A stretch of 64,000 nucleotides of DNA from Linderina pennispora (lineage: Eukaryota > Kickxellomycota > Kickxellomycetes > Kickxellales > Kickxellaceae), in the NCBI RefSeq assembly GCF_002104995.1, contig NW_024468252.1:496001-560000 (forward strand), read 5' to 3'. Both the position numbers and the translations under genes were made by a program. Below the pieces are notes generated by a model. It made no database searches. It had not been told where the DNA came from and worked only from the letters and a program-made list of their open reading frames with translations. Below are positions 32,123-42,249 of the stretch, in pieces; position 1 is the stretch's first letter, and each line of letters begins with the position of its first letter.

Positions 32123-33244
32123 TCACACAAAATTGCCAGTGTTGGACCGCAGGTATGCGCCCGCAGCAGTGCTGACTGCAGCCTGGCCTGCACCACTCTG
32201 GGCGAACCCCTGATACGCCTGTGACTTTGCCTCCGAAAACGTATGGCCACGCGCATGGTAGTGGTGGCGTACCTTGAAGTACATAAACAGCGATACAAAG
32301 GCATGCATCACCCAGAGAGAGAAAGTGATACCGCAGAAGGCGGCAGCGGCCTTCTTGCTGCTGGACAGGCACTGGATCATTGTAATAATGCCTGCAGAGC
32401 CAGTGCCCGGGATGCCGACGGCCATGTAGGCATCGAACAGAATATGGAAGCCGTTGAAGACAAAGAAGAAGTAGAAGAACATGCTCGAGTCCTTCATGTA
32501 CGCGTTGTACACGGGGCGGTACCACAAGAAGAAGCTGGCGGCCGAGATGGTGAATAGATACACAAAGCTGGAGCCAAAGCTGGCGCCGGCGTTGCTCACG
32601 TCCTCGCCGTGCGACACAAGCACGATCAGACACGAGATGCAGTTAAACAGAAGCATGGCCTCGAGCGCCAGCCAGCAGTAGAAGATTGTACGCACCGTCC
32701 GCCGGTCGCCGATAGGCACTTCGGCGTCGATGTCGTGGTACATAATCGGATACAGCGGTGGGAAATTGAGTGCCGGTCGCGTGCCCGGCGGCATTGTGCG
32801 CAGCGTCTCCTCACGTTCATTCAGTGCGCGCTCCCGTGCCGCCAGCTCCTCCTCCCGCCGCCGCAGCTCGGCCTCGCGGCTGTCGCTGCCGTAGTCCATC
32901 TTGTACGAGCCGCCATCGGGCTTGTATGGGCTGCTGCTGGGTTTGTACGACTCGCCGGCCTTGGTGTTGTAGCTGCTGTCAGCGTACCCGCTATGCGTCT
33001 CGACGTCCTCGCCCAGCGGCTTGTACGAATTGCCACGCGAGCCGCTCAGCCCGACGCTGCTGAGGAACCCGCCGCGATCCTCGCTCTTGCGCACAGAGTG
33101 GAGGGGAACAGCGTCGGTGTTGTCGTCATCCATTATGTGCTGCCCGGAGGTGCTGGCGTGCAGCCCGGCGGAAATGCTCGAGTCTGCAAACGGGTCGTCT
33201 GCAAACGGGTCGTCGTCGTGGTCGTCAAAGGGGTTCTTCGCCAT
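32123..33244 (-). CDS. Secretory carrier-associated membrane protein (SCAMP)
   Basis: Four-pass membrane protein of post-Golgi and endosomal recycling vesicles. The start at 33244 gives AKNPF, an NPF motif that binds EH-domain proteins, followed by repeated DDPFADDPFAD. A Ser/Tyr-rich stretch with SYKP repeats and the heptad coiled coil (REAELRRREEELAARERALNERE, about residues 125-147) precede the LNFPPLYPIMYHDI motif typical of SCAMPs. Four membrane segments follow (TIFYCWLALEAMLLFN; SSFVYLFTISAASFFLW; MFFYFFFVFNGFHILFDA; AFCGITFSLWVMHAFVSL), with the WYRPVYNAYMKDSS loop between TM2 and TM3. Residue count 373, close to the animal SCAMP1-3 length. Intact frame. Confidence 0.93.
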   Translation of the reverse strand: MAKNPFDDHDDDPFADDPFADSSISAGLHASTSGQHIMDDDNTDAVPLHSVRKSEDRGGFLSSVGLSGSRGNSYKPLGEDVETHSGYADSSYNTKAGESYKPSSSPYKPDGGSYKMDYGSDSREAELRRREEELAARERALNEREETLRTMPPGTRPALNFPPLYPIMYHDIDAEVPIGDRRTVRTIFYCWLALEAMLLFNCISCLIVLVSHGEDVSNAGASFGSSFVYLFTISAASFFLWYRPVYNAYMKDSSMFFYFFFVFNGFHILFDAYMAVGIPGTGSAGIITMIQCLSSSKKAAAAFCGITFSLWVMHAFVSLFMYFKVRHHYHARGHTFSEAKSQAYQGFAQSGAGQAAVSTAAGAYLRSNTGNFV

Positions 33245-33390
33245 CGCCAATTAAGAAAGATAAATTCAAGGGCTATTAGTGCGGAAAAGGGAGAGCTTGG
33301 CAGCACAAGCTGCAGCAGACTGGAGCGAAAATCTGATTTATTTGGCTGTTCAAGAAAAAAGGTGATGTCAGAACGCGAGCAGAAAGGCCG

Positions 33391-34410
33391 CTACGCCTGT
33401 GTGGCCGCGGACTGCTGGGCCTTGCGCGCGGCAATTTCGTCGTCGGTGGGCAGCCGGTACATGACCGAGGGCTTCGCCTTGGTCCACTGCACTCTAGGGT
33501 CATTTTCCCACTTTGACTGCTTGCGCGACTCGCCTGCCTGCGCGTCCTTGTTGCTCTTGGCCTCCTCAGCGCTCTGCTTCTCGGCCCGCTTCTCGGCCCG
33601 CTCCTCGCGCTTCTGCTTCTTGCTTTTCCGTCCGGTGCTGCCGGGCTTGTCGAGCCACACGCCACAGTTGCCGTTCTCCTCGGGGACGTTGATCAGATCA
33701 AGGCTGCCCACGTTGTCCTGAGACCGCTCCTCCTGCCCCACCAGCTGCGTGAACCGGCTCTCGGTAAGGAACCCGCACTCGAGCTGCTTGCCGCGGCCCG
33801 ACGGGAACTCGGTGCCATCGACAGAGTTGAACGCCGCCTGTGCTTCTGCGCCGCTTGTGAACAGCACGTAGCAGCGTGTCTTGATTGCGTTCAGCCGGAG
33901 ATCCTTGACCGTGCCAAACTTGTCCAGCAGATCGTGCATCCGGAACGTTGTCAATGGCCGCTCCAGGTTTTTAATGTATAGAGCTGGACGCCCATCAGTA
34001 TTGCTGCTGTTGTCTGCCGACATCTGTGCATCATCGATGGCAGCCTCCTCCTTGGCTTCCTCCATGTCCTGGTCGTCGTCATCTTCTAGCTTCCGCTTCA
34101 GATCGCCTTCAGGCTTCGTCTCGGTCTCTGCAACCTCAGCTGGCGTGTTCTTTTCGGTTTCCATCGCCTCCACAGCCTCTTCTGTTGGCAGCTCCTCAGC
34201 GGCAGCTGCATTGTCTACTTCGGCCAGCTCGTTGGCTGGCAGCAGATCAAAATCGTCGCTAGTTTCTCCGACGGTCTCGCCAGACTGCTTGAGTGCCTCT
34301 TCGAGTCTCTCGATAAGCTCCTTTTTGACACCCTTTGTTGATAGGCTTCGCGTCGACAGCTCTTTGCGCAGGTCCGAAACCTTCATATCGCTAGGCTGAA
34401 CCGAAACCAT
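33391..34410 (-). CDS. Acinus-like SAP and RRM protein
   Basis: The N-terminal SAP domain (about residues 8-42: MKVSDLRKELSTRSLSTKGVK and onward LIERLEEAL) binds nucleic acid. An acidic region (about 45-125) ends in KRKLEDDDDQDMEE. The RRM-like domain (about 145-235) has RPALYIKNLERPLTTFRMHDLLDKFG and TRCYVLFTSGAEAQAAFNSVDG, followed by the KQLECGF segment. The C-terminus is Lys/Glu-rich with the WENDPRVQWTKAKPSVMYR motif, like the RSB motif of Acinus that joins the ASAP/PSAP splicing complexes. Nuclear. The ATG at 34410 lies just after a T run in the plus strand; frame upstream to 34614 exists but is low-complexity. Confidence 0.88.
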   Translation of the reverse strand: MVSVQPSDMKVSDLRKELSTRSLSTKGVKKELIERLEEALKQSGETVGETSDDFDLLPANELAEVDNAAAAEELPTEEAVEAMETEKNTPAEVAETETKPEGDLKRKLEDDDDQDMEEAKEEAAIDDAQMSADNSSNTDGRPALYIKNLERPLTTFRMHDLLDKFGTVKDLRLNAIKTRCYVLFTSGAEAQAAFNSVDGTEFPSGRGKQLECGFLTESRFTQLVGQEERSQDNVGSLDLINVPEENGNCGVWLDKPGSTGRKSKKQKREERAEKRAEKQSAEEAKSNKDAQAGESRKQSKWENDPRVQWTKAKPSVMYRLPTDDEIAARKAQQSAATQA

Positions 34411-34771
34411 TTTCGAGTTTTTTTTTTTTTTTTGAAATTTACGTCTGTTCGATTGTGGTGGCCGTGTAAAAAATAAAATGAAAGCAAAGAAAAAGCAGCG
34501 AGAACCACGCCGCACAATCACCGTGTACTTTTCGTCGTTTTTTTCTCCATCAAGGTGAGACGCGTCTGATTGGGTGGATGGCTCAGCGGCTACTGTGCGT
34601 TGCAAGCGATGCATCTATGGCCGATGGCAAGATCTCCAGCATACAAGGGTCCAGTTGCGCTCGTATATAAGGCCAGCAGAGCCGTCCTGTTTGGCCCAGA
34701 ATCCCCAGGTCGCTCTACAGCCCTTTTCTCTCTGCGCTACTCAACCCCCTGCATCCATCTCTACTACCAAC
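34411..34771. other. Divergent promoter region with TATA box
   Basis: About 360 bp between the Acinus-like gene and a small secreted protein gene. It has a 16-T run at 34418-34433 and a TATA box at 34664-34670. Confidence 0.55.
34664..34670 (+). promoter_or_regulatory. TATA box of the small secreted protein gene
   Basis: TATATAA about 105 bp upstream of the ATG at 34772, followed by a pyrimidine-rich leader. Confidence 0.6.
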
Positions 34772-35017
34772 ATGAAGTTCGCCACCGTTGCCGCTCTTGC
34801 CCTCGTCGCCGCCGCCGCTGTCTCCGCCGAAGCACTGCCCGGCCCTGCCCCTCAGCCCATTGCTTATCCGCAGACTCCAACTGTGAACCCTCAGCAGGAC
34901 TTGCTGCAGAGCGGTGGTCGTGGAAATGGCTGGCTCCACCGCTACTGCCAACACCGCTGTCAGTGGATCCCGGACTTCTGGGGCTGCATGCAGCGCTGCA
35001 TGCGCTACGGCTATTAG
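34772..35017 (+). CDS. Small secreted protein with CX3C-CX3C C-terminus
   Basis: 81 residues. The signal peptide (FATVAALALVAAAAVSAEA, cleavage near residue 20) is followed by a Pro-rich spacer (LPGPAPQPIAYPQTP). A mature C-terminal module then carries WLHRYCQHRCQWIPDFWGC and MQRCMRYGY. Four cysteines in a CX3C-x8-CX3C arrangement are the signature layout of a disulfide-linked helical hairpin (alpha-hairpinin type). The two-disulfide fold is inferred from spacing. Likely extracellular. No homologue was recognised and function is unknown. The ATG at 34772 is chosen because it starts the signal peptide. Confidence 0.75.
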   Translation: MKFATVAALALVAAAAVSAEALPGPAPQPIAYPQTPTVNPQQDLLQSGGRGNGWLHRYCQHRCQWIPDFWGCMQRCMRYGY

Positions 35018-35412
35018 ATCGCACTATGCTATTTTATCGCACCTGTTTACTGTGGATGCGCTACGGCTTCTATTCGTTCCTTATAGACTGCTTGTGCAAT
35101 AGCCCATGGATCCATTACATGCTCATCATTTGAATAGACATATGGCGGGCCGGATATCTGAATATGCCTATACATTTCTTGTCACGTATATCCAGAGTGA
35201 CGGTAATTAAAACTGTCATACGCATATCACCCTCACATGCCTCTCAACCAACGCGCATGCACTGTGGAGGTCTTTCTTGCTAACATGCAGCCCGCGCAGT
35301 TTTGGTTCATCAGAAATCAATGATTTCACAATTACACCAACGGCTATATGTAAACTCGATGGTATTTGCTGTATCTAACATGAAACATATTTACAAGACG
35401 CATAGGGCTGGA
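35018..35412. other. Intergenic
   Basis: About 395 bp; no supported feature. Confidence 0.45.
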
Positions 35413-35655
35413 CTATTGATAGGTATATGTGTTTGTCTTGTAGTATGTGCCAACATATGTGCCGCCATTGGTCAGGGCATCGAGGGCGTCAAAGGCGCTG
35501 CCGCCCTTGCCAGCGTCGAGGACGCCTGTCTTGTTGCCGTCTGTCAGGGTGTCGTTGGTGGCAGTGGTTTTGAGGGTGTTGGTCTTGTCCAACTTGAAGA
35601 AGAGCTTGGCTAGTTTGTTTTTTGTGGTGCCGGTCGTTTTCTCTGTCAATGTCAT
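35413..35655 (-). CDS. Tiny FDAL-motif protein A
   Basis: 80 residues from the ATG at 35655. Thr/Lys-rich N-terminus (TEKTTGTTKNKLAKLFF), then GGSAFDALDALTNGGTYVG and a Tyr/Thr-rich tail. The module F-D-A-L-x-x-L-T-x-G followed by a YY pair also occurs in the 57-residue protein at 36381-36554. No signal peptide or membrane helix. A TATA box sits 82 bp upstream. Unrecognised; possibly a structural or stress protein, which is only a guess from composition. Confidence 0.55.
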   Translation of the reverse strand: MTLTEKTTGTTKNKLAKLFFKLDKTNTLKTTATNDTLTDGNKTGVLDAGKGGSAFDALDALTNGGTYVGTYYKTNTYTYQ

Positions 35656-35736
35656 TTTTGGATCGAATGTGTTGTAGATGTAGAGGATTGGTTGTTTGGT
35701 GAGGAATCGGCTGAGCTGACTGCTTCTGCGCGAGCC

Positions 35737-35743
35737 ATTTATA
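35737..35743 (-). promoter_or_regulatory. TATA box of FDAL protein A
   Basis: TATAAAT on the minus strand, 82 bp upstream of the ATG at 35655. Confidence 0.55.
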
Positions 35744-36380
35744 CGGATCGGGCGGGTTGTATCTTGGCACACTTATCTACCATTCCGCAGCACAGGACAT
35801 CGATACACGTTTCCCTGGCAAAGAAAAGCATGAAGCTGACAGCTAACCGGCATCCCGTTGCCCCAAACGCAGCGACGGGTATGATATTCAGATCTTTGAA
35901 GTCTTGCGGCCACGGGCAATCCTACTTTTTGCATTGCCCCAGAAATCAAGGGGTGCATATCGGAGTTTTCTTGGGGAGTCTTCCGGCTGGCTTAGCCCCG
36001 TGCACATGCTACCTCTGCTGACACGCAATGAGTCAGTTGTGCCAAGACCTATTCTTTCTTCCTTTTTTTGCCAGGGATGGGTGTCGGGTGGCTGCTGGCT
36101 GCGGCAGAGCTGACCAGAATCATGCTGATACACGTCGGAAAACAGACACAAGGTATTAATGTACCCGGTGCTTTCCTGACAAACAAAACCTTCTTATCTC
36201 GAACTGAGGTATTTTTGCGATGTAGTGCATGGGCACTTGGCGCGAGACCCATCGGCTGTGCTTTACTTTTACCCAGCTGGAACGCCTCTTGTAGCATTAC
36301 AACACCATTCGGGTCTCGTTGATCTTTACATATGAATGTTGATTTTGAATAAATACATCTCTATAGCTATACAGAATTGC
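35744..36380. other. Intergenic
   Basis: About 640 bp between the two tiny FDAL genes; open frames on both strands have no family resemblance. Confidence 0.4.
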
Positions 36381-36554
36381 CTACTGCCTAGAGTAGTATG
36401 TCGGGCCGCTGCTGGATCCAGCACTGCCAAGGGACCCGGTCAGGTACTCAAGAGCATCGAAAGGGTTGTTGCCCTCGCCGGCGCTGCCGATCTTTGAGGT
36501 GAGGACAGGCTTGTTGACGGTGGTGTGCTTGTTGGAGGAGCTGTAGAGAGACAT
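36381..36554 (-). CDS. Tiny FDAL-motif protein B (57 residues)
   Basis: Starts MSLYSSSNKHTTVNKPVLTS, then SKIGSAGEGNNPFDALEYL and ends SGPTYYSRQ with TAG at 36381-36383. It shares the G-x-G-x-x-[AP]-FDAL-[DE]-x-LT and terminal YY pattern with the protein at 35413-35655, so the two form a small tandem family. A TATA box lies about 138 bp upstream. Too short for routine gene finding, but conservation between the copies supports it. Function unknown. Confidence 0.55.
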   Translation of the reverse strand: MSLYSSSNKHTTVNKPVLTSKIGSAGEGNNPFDALEYLTGSLGSAGSSSGPTYYSRQ

Positions 36555-36691
36555 TGTTGATGATAGTGAAGGGGGTTGGCGAAAGAGCTTGGCGAAGGGG
36601 CTTGGTGAGGGAAGTTTTACTTGTTGTCGTGCTGTCTTGCTGTCTGGTGTGTATGATATGGATTTGAGAATGCCTCTGTTCGATACTCACC

Positions 36692-36698
36692 TTTTATA
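36692..36698 (-). promoter_or_regulatory. TATA box of FDAL protein B
   Basis: TATAAAA on the minus strand, 138 bp upstream of the ATG at 36554. Confidence 0.55.
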
Positions 36699-37628
36699 CT
36701 CGATCCCGACGACATTTCATTTTTGCCAAGACAGCATTTTACTGTCGCCTTCAGCCCCACGATCGAGCCGCCCAGCATACCTTTATACCTGCAAAAAACA
36801 TCACTAGTGTGTATGCGGTGCGGCGCAGCTGCAAAGGAAATCCTGTCTGAAACCGGCTGTCCGATAGAACCTTGGCATAAAAATGAGTCTTCCAGATCCT
36901 GCTGGAGTATCCATGTGGATTTTTAGGTAGGAAAAGCGCCAGTTTTGTCGCATTCAAGTGGTACGAAGGAATACTCTTGGCGTTTTTCCCTCCAGGTAAG
37001 TTTTTATTTTTGAAAGCAGCGGGGTCTAGCAAGTTCGTTGAACCGACGCCATGCAGTCTGAGCTGTCTAGCTTACACAGCAACTTTAAACGATATCCCCG
37101 GCTGCATTAGTCTGCCTATTGTGGCGAACCCAGTCTCAAGACCAGCAATTATACAACACAGCCGATCTAGGACGATGAATTCCAAAACACCAGCGTACTA
37201 CTGAACTCTGCTAGCATACTGCTGCATATCTTTCGATTACTGAGTTCCATGAGAGCCTGTTCAGGCCGGTAGCGGCGTGTAGTCTGCTGATGTAGCTAGG
37301 GTGTTTTATTTGCTGCCAAATGAATTCCTGCAGAGTATTTTGGAGTCTTCCCTAGAAAAATAAATATTTAGATAGGCAAATTCAAGCCGTGAATATGCCG
37401 AACAAGTAGCACTGTAGTGATGCTGTATGTAGTTTGCAGTTCCTACCAATTAGCAATAAAAACAGCAATGTTCGGATACAGCTACCTAGTTATTAATTTG
37501 ACGTAAAATCACAATGTTGTCAATAGAGGAACTAGCGTGCAGAATAGGCACGGTAAATTATGATATCTATGAATTATGCTAGGTAAACAACCCAGCTCGG
37601 CCTATTATTCGTATATATCACATCGCTT
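36699..37628. other. Intergenic, nothing recognised
   Basis: About 930 bp. It contains open frames of fewer than 95 codons on both strands, without signal peptide, domain or repeat that I can defend. Confidence 0.4.
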
Positions 37629-38961
37629 CTACGCCTTCATTAGGAACTGGCGTGAGATTACGACTCGCAGTACCGACTGGGTGGCAACTGATGCAGCTGC
37701 AAGCACGCCAGCAAAGATGATTAAGCTTGTAAAGTCAGTGCCATGGCCAAATTTGTCCAGCATCGCACCAGCTGGCGGCGACGAAATAAGACCCCCGATG
37801 GCGTAAGCGAGCATAATCAAACCCATGATGCTAGGAAGGCGCTTGATCCCAAACAGACTGGCCGCAGAAACAGGCACCAGGCTGACAATGGCGCCTGAAA
37901 AGAACCCAAAGAGAATCACAGAAGCCAGGTACGGCCCAACAGTCTTGAACGGCAGCCACAGAACCAGCACACTTAGGCAAGTGCCTGTGCAGGCTAGCCA
38001 CAGCGCGTTGATCGGACCAATCTTATCGCCCAGCGACCCCATTGCTATGCGGCCAACAATCGATGATGCCGCTGACGATGGCAGACATGTTGGCTCCCCA
38101 TGACTGGGTCTTGCCCAGCACGATGACGGAGTAGCTGGGAAAGTTATAAATGGGAATATAATATGCTCCGCCGCCAAGAAGGGTTGTGAAAAACAGGAGC
38201 GGGAATCTGACACCGCGCAGGACGCTAAAGTCGATAATCTTTTCACGCCGCGCTGGCCTCATGCGTGTACGCAAGAGTGGGCTAATGGCTGAACACACAC
38301 CAATGAGTACCAGCCCTGAAATGCGCAACGCCCACCCTCGCCCGACATTTTCCATCATGGCGCGGGCTGCAAACGACTGCCACACGCCACCAATTCCTGT
38401 CCCCGCTACAGCAACGCTAGTGGCAAGACCGCGATACTTTTCGAACCACATTGGCGGCAATGCCACTGCCGGTACATAGAGGAATGCGCCGCCAAATCCA
38501 AACATAATTCCCTGTGTCGCCAGCAGTGCACCGGGTGAGTGGCAGAAAGAGGCGATAATGAGGGCCAGGCCGGCCACAATTGATCCGAAGAGGCAGAGCA
38601 GCCGTGTGTCGACACGTTCGCAAAGCACGCCGACACCGATTCCAACGAAGCACATGCACGAGAACTGCAGTGTGCCGATCCATGATAGCAGCGATGTCGA
38701 TGTGTCTGGAAATTCATCCAGCTTGTATGCCTGAAGATAAACGCCGTACGCTGCAGTGGTACCAATTGTTAGTGTCAGTGCGATGAGAGCACCAAACACT
38801 ACTATCCAGCCCTGAAGCGTATCGGGTGGTGGGATCGGCAGCTCTTCATCATGTGCTTCACTAGGGCCGCTGGAAACATCTGCCTCCTTGCAGTCTTCTA
38901 TCTCGAGGGGTTTGCAGGCAATGTCTCTGCCAGATAGTTCTCCATTTGCTTTGGATTCCAT
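37629..38961 (-). CDS. MFS monocarboxylate-type transporter, one frame break
   Basis: Resembles the MCT/SLC16-like fungal carriers (yeast Mch/Esbp6 group). The acidic N-tail ends in DTLQGWIVVFGALIALTLTIG (the D-G-W-x-V entry to TM1). GTTAAYGVYLQAYKLDEF, SWIGTLQFSCMCFVG and GIMFGFGGAFLYVPAVALPPMWFEKYRGLATSVAVAGTGIGG follow. The second half has SIVGRIAMGSLGDKIGP, the family's G-R-x-x-x-G-x-x-x-D loop, and further helices to LLISRQFLMKA-type end residues. A single +1 break at about 38069 (GCCGCT on plus) separates MSAIVS from ASSIVGRIA. Joined length is about 443 residues with roughly 12 helices. Substrate unknown; monocarboxylates or related small acids are the family norm. Confidence 0.87.
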
Positions 38962-39670
38962 ATTGGGGCGGGTGATAAAACTATGAGATGCAGGCTACAA
39001 GTGAGATAGCGGATATTACGTATATAGCTGGCACGGACCGGGTGTAGAATTTTATATGGGTTTTTGATGACGAAGTCCGACGAGTATACAGGCAAAACAT
39101 CTTCCCCTCGTCCTCAGATTCGTATCCGAAAATACTCCTCAACAACGTGAAATTGTGTTCTCTTTCAAGATTGCCTTGGCAACAAGAAGATCCCAAATAC
39201 CGCAGCACCTGCGGCCATACTCTTTTCGCCAGCAAATTCAGAATATGGTGGCAAGGAATTTGTCAGCGGTATTCGCCGTTGTGTGGATAATTCGCCGAAG
39301 CGAGCCTCCTGCTATCCCTGGAATTCCGCCATTTTCTTTCGGGATTGCGAATATCGGAGAACACCAATGTCAACAACGGCGTGGCGTTCCTTTTGACGGC
39401 CGCAGCAAGTGCGATATTGCACGCTAGCAACACTGTGCTGTGTTGGTGCGCACCCGACAATGATGAAGCTGGTGATATCATACCTGACACCCCTGGTAAT
39501 ACCAATGCAGATGCTAACAAGGTGCATCAAGTCCCCGCCTTAGACAGAAGCGCCGGCACGAACAGCAGGCCACCGCGATGCCAAATATGCATTCAGGTGG
39601 TCGCCGTCATTGAACAACCAGCTTGCCTGCCATTTGTAGTTTTCCTCAGTTTCAGCTCCCAAAGTGACTG
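38962..39670. other. Intergenic with short open frames
   Basis: About 700 bp. Several overlapping open frames on both strands (for example 39345-39671 plus, 39312-39530 minus) have no recognisable family. It may hold an old degraded gene, but nothing can be named. Confidence 0.35.
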
Positions 39671-39949
39671 ATGCGAAAAAATCCATCATTACCAAAACAC
39701 ATACATGTGGACTTGGCTGAGCAGATGATGTTAGTGAGTGAGCATTTTGAGAATGTAGTTTCAAGGATGTTCTGCCAGGTTCAGCCAGCAGCTTTGGGCA
39801 CTTGGTTCTTCAGATATTGGCGTGGCTATTTCTCGCGGTGTGAAAAGCGCTACATGCTGATCAGCGCCAATGCTATATTGTGGATCAGCTATACTGTGCT
39901 GTTCATGTTCTTGTGGATACGGTGGTTCTATTGCATCTACTCCATATGA
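39671..39949 (+). CDS. Possible small membrane-anchored protein
   Basis: 92 codons from an ATG. The C-terminal third is a convincing single membrane segment (ANAILWISYTVLFMFLWIRW) after a basic stretch (RYWRGYFSRCEKR), which would give a tail-anchored topology. No family recognised and no paralogue in the window. It ends 19 bp from the stop of the AVT gene, convergently. It may be a remnant or a chance frame. Confidence 0.25.
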   Translation: MRKNPSLPKHIHVDLAEQMMLVSEHFENVVSRMFCQVQPAALGTWFFRYWRGYFSRCEKRYMLISANAILWISYTVLFMFLWIRWFYCIYSI

Positions 39950-39967
39950 AAAGATAGCGGAGATGAG

Positions 39968-41407
39968 TTAGATATCGCCGCTGATGACGCGTGCAATATT
40001 GGCACCCAGACAGAACACAAGTACAAAGACGCCATAAATGGTTATAAATACAGAGAGCACCTTCATCAGTCGCCAACGTGAGTGCTGGTGCATCTTGTAG
40101 TAGAAGACGCCGGGGAGAATGAATGAAATGGTGGTAGAGCCCGTCGAGCCCACAAACGACAGCACCAGATCCAGGCTGGTTACCGATATGGCCACAACAT
40201 ACGACAGGATCATCAGTGCCATCGTGATCGAGACATGCTTGATTGGCGACATGAAATGAACGACCGGTGCCGACGTTGCTGTATCGTCAGCCATTATATC
40301 ACTCTCCTCGTCGTCGGGAGCATCGTTGATTGCCTCGAACTCGGGCTCCTTCTTCCATGCGTTGTATATTGCCGTCGTGACCTTGTCTAGGCAGTTGCGT
40401 GCCGGGTGGCATTGCAGCGGATATGAGAACAGCACCAGGATCGCAATCGACAGTCGACACAGAGTAATGACCAGGTTGCTGTTGTACATGGTTAGTAGGT
40501 TCGGGGCAACCTTGCTGCCAAATGTCAGGTACCCGAGGATCGCGATCCACTGGTACACTCCGCACGCGCTGCCAACGCTGACTGCAATGGTTCCGTTGAC
40601 CTGCTTGGACGAGTTGTCGCGCAGCTCGTTGTACACGCTAAAGATGTTTTGGTGGCAGGTAAAGGCGAATACAAACACAGGCAGGTGCGTGAAGAACGAG
40701 CTGGAGAACTTGAACCAGACAACATCGCCTTTGGGCAGAGGCTCGCGCGTCGGCGTAAAATAATACAGCGCGACAACAACAAACAGGTACACGACCGCCA
40801 GCAACGCCGTAAAACTAGTGTACTTTAGCGCATCCAGACGGCGTTGGAACGCCAGTGGCATCAGTGCCAGAATGGCGAATGTGATCCAAAAGTTGCGAGA
40901 CAGCAGCCAGAATGATTCAAAGCCCAGTGCCTCAACGATCTCAGGCATCAGGTCGCCAAAGATGATCAGGTACGAAATCGACACGCCAAAGCACTTGATG
41001 GCAATAGCAGCGTCGAAGAACACGGCGGCGTTCGGGTACGTCAGTTTTGACACGGCAAAGAACGACGAGTCGCGGCCCTGTGTCCGCCGGGCGCACCGCG
41101 ACAGTAGGTACAGGCCAAGCCCAGACATGAAGCCCGAGAATACGATGACTGCCGACCCAAAGACGAGCCCGAGTGCGGCCATCGCATTGGGCATGCTCAG
41201 CATGCCTGAGCCCAGGATTGTGTTGGCCAGGTTCACTGCCGACGAGGCGATGGTGCCGGTCGGCTCCACGGTGTCTTCGACAAAGAGGTGCTCGCTGACA
41301 AACGACTGCGCGCGTGACCGCGTGCGTGCCGGCTCAAACGTACTGCCCTGCCCGTGCTGCACCGCCGTCGAATGCGCCTGTGGTGCGTCTGAATCAGGGT
41401 TGTCCAT
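39968..41407 (-). CDS. AVT-type amino acid transporter (SLC38/AAAP)
   Basis: Vacuolar-type neutral/basic amino acid carrier of the AAAP family (fungal Avt5/6/7 group). The hydrophilic N-tail is followed by TM1 (SSAVNLANTILGSGMLSMP, the N-x-x-x-GSGML signature). TM2 is ALGLVFGSAVIVFSGFMSG, and the conserved FFTHLPVFVFAFTCHQNIFSVYNEL stretch contains the C-H-x-N motif of this group. About 11 helices in total, with an acidic loop near residues 370-395 (DDEESDIMADD). The ATG at 41407 is preferred; an in-frame ATG at 41473 adds 22 residues that look like leader translation. Single exon, intact. Confidence 0.9.
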   Translation of the reverse strand: MDNPDSDAPQAHSTAVQHGQGSTFEPARTRSRAQSFVSEHLFVEDTVEPTGTIASSAVNLANTILGSGMLSMPNAMAALGLVFGSAVIVFSGFMSGLGLYLLSRCARRTQGRDSSFFAVSKLTYPNAAVFFDAAIAIKCFGVSISYLIIFGDLMPEIVEALGFESFWLLSRNFWITFAILALMPLAFQRRLDALKYTSFTALLAVVYLFVVVALYYFTPTREPLPKGDVVWFKFSSSFFTHLPVFVFAFTCHQNIFSVYNELRDNSSKQVNGTIAVSVGSACGVYQWIAILGYLTFGSKVAPNLLTMYNSNLVITLCRLSIAILVLFSYPLQCHPARNCLDKVTTAIYNAWKKEPEFEAINDAPDDEESDIMADDTATSAPVVHFMSPIKHVSITMALMILSYVVAISVTSLDLVLSFVGSTGSTTISFILPGVFYYKMHQHSRWRLMKVLSVFITIYGVFVLVFCLGANIARVISGDI

Positions 41408-42249
41408 TTTAAACTGTAATTGCAGTGTAGGAAATAAAGGCGGAATTGGAGAAATGCTAAGGAGAGAGCGCAAAGTGCAAGGGCAACGGAGTGTTGGCGA
41501 CTTTCCTTCTCACGCAAATCTTCTTGGAAGAAGACTGTGCGCGCAAATCGGGGGCATTGGGCGCACCCGTGATTTGCTGACCGGGGCTAGCAGCTGCGAC
41601 ACCAGCCATTGACTGAGGAAGCCGCCGCTGGGCGTCGTGCCATGTGTGAGCAGCTGGTCTGTGCAAGCATGCCATCATAGCAGGGTTATTAACTGCGCAC
41701 TGAGCAGTAGGGCGAAATTGCCATCCCCGCGGGAATTCCTGCAATATGGAGCCCCCACTCTCAGCATTTGGTACATGGTCTGGGGCACGCAGAGCTACTA
41801 CTGGCAGGTGACGTGTGATCGTCTTGTCCGGGCCCTGCCAAGTCTCTCCGCCGATGAAACGCAGCCATTCGCCGGTAGTCGCCGTGCAGACGGGGACACG
41901 GTCACGTGGCCACAGCACCATCGAAATTAATTTAGGCAGACGAAGCATCCGCTGCAACGCAATGGCATCGATAAGACGCATGTTGCAATATCCCGCACAG
42001 CTTGGCCGGTGGCTGTGCTGACGTCGACAGATTGACACCGGCCACGCCATGGCAGCCAGGAATCGGCTCTCGTGTACTCCACGACCCGCACCCTGAGTTT
42101 TTCGGATCTGCTCCTGCCCCAATAGACAGGAGCAGAGTCAATATGCGTTTCGGCAAGTCCGTAGTAACAGGGGCCTGAACTACTGCTAGTTGTCCATCAT
42201 TTTGGATGATTCCAAACGAAGGCAAACAAACAATCGCCTAGCCTCCTCC
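41408..42249. other. Long intergenic region
   Basis: About 840 bp between divergent genes. A 221-codon open frame on the minus strand (41457-42122) has no domain-like sequence and is treated as chance. No RNA gene was recognised. Confidence 0.4.

Noticed and set aside
36751-37032. A 93-codon minus-strand frame in the 36.7-37.6 kb gap.
   Set aside because: No recognisable family or regulatory context; probably chance.
41457-42122. A 221-codon minus-strand open frame between the AVT and siderophore synthetase genes.
   Set aside because: Composition is Cys/His/Arg/Trp-rich without domains, and it overlaps the promoter and leader of a supported gene; typical of a chance frame.
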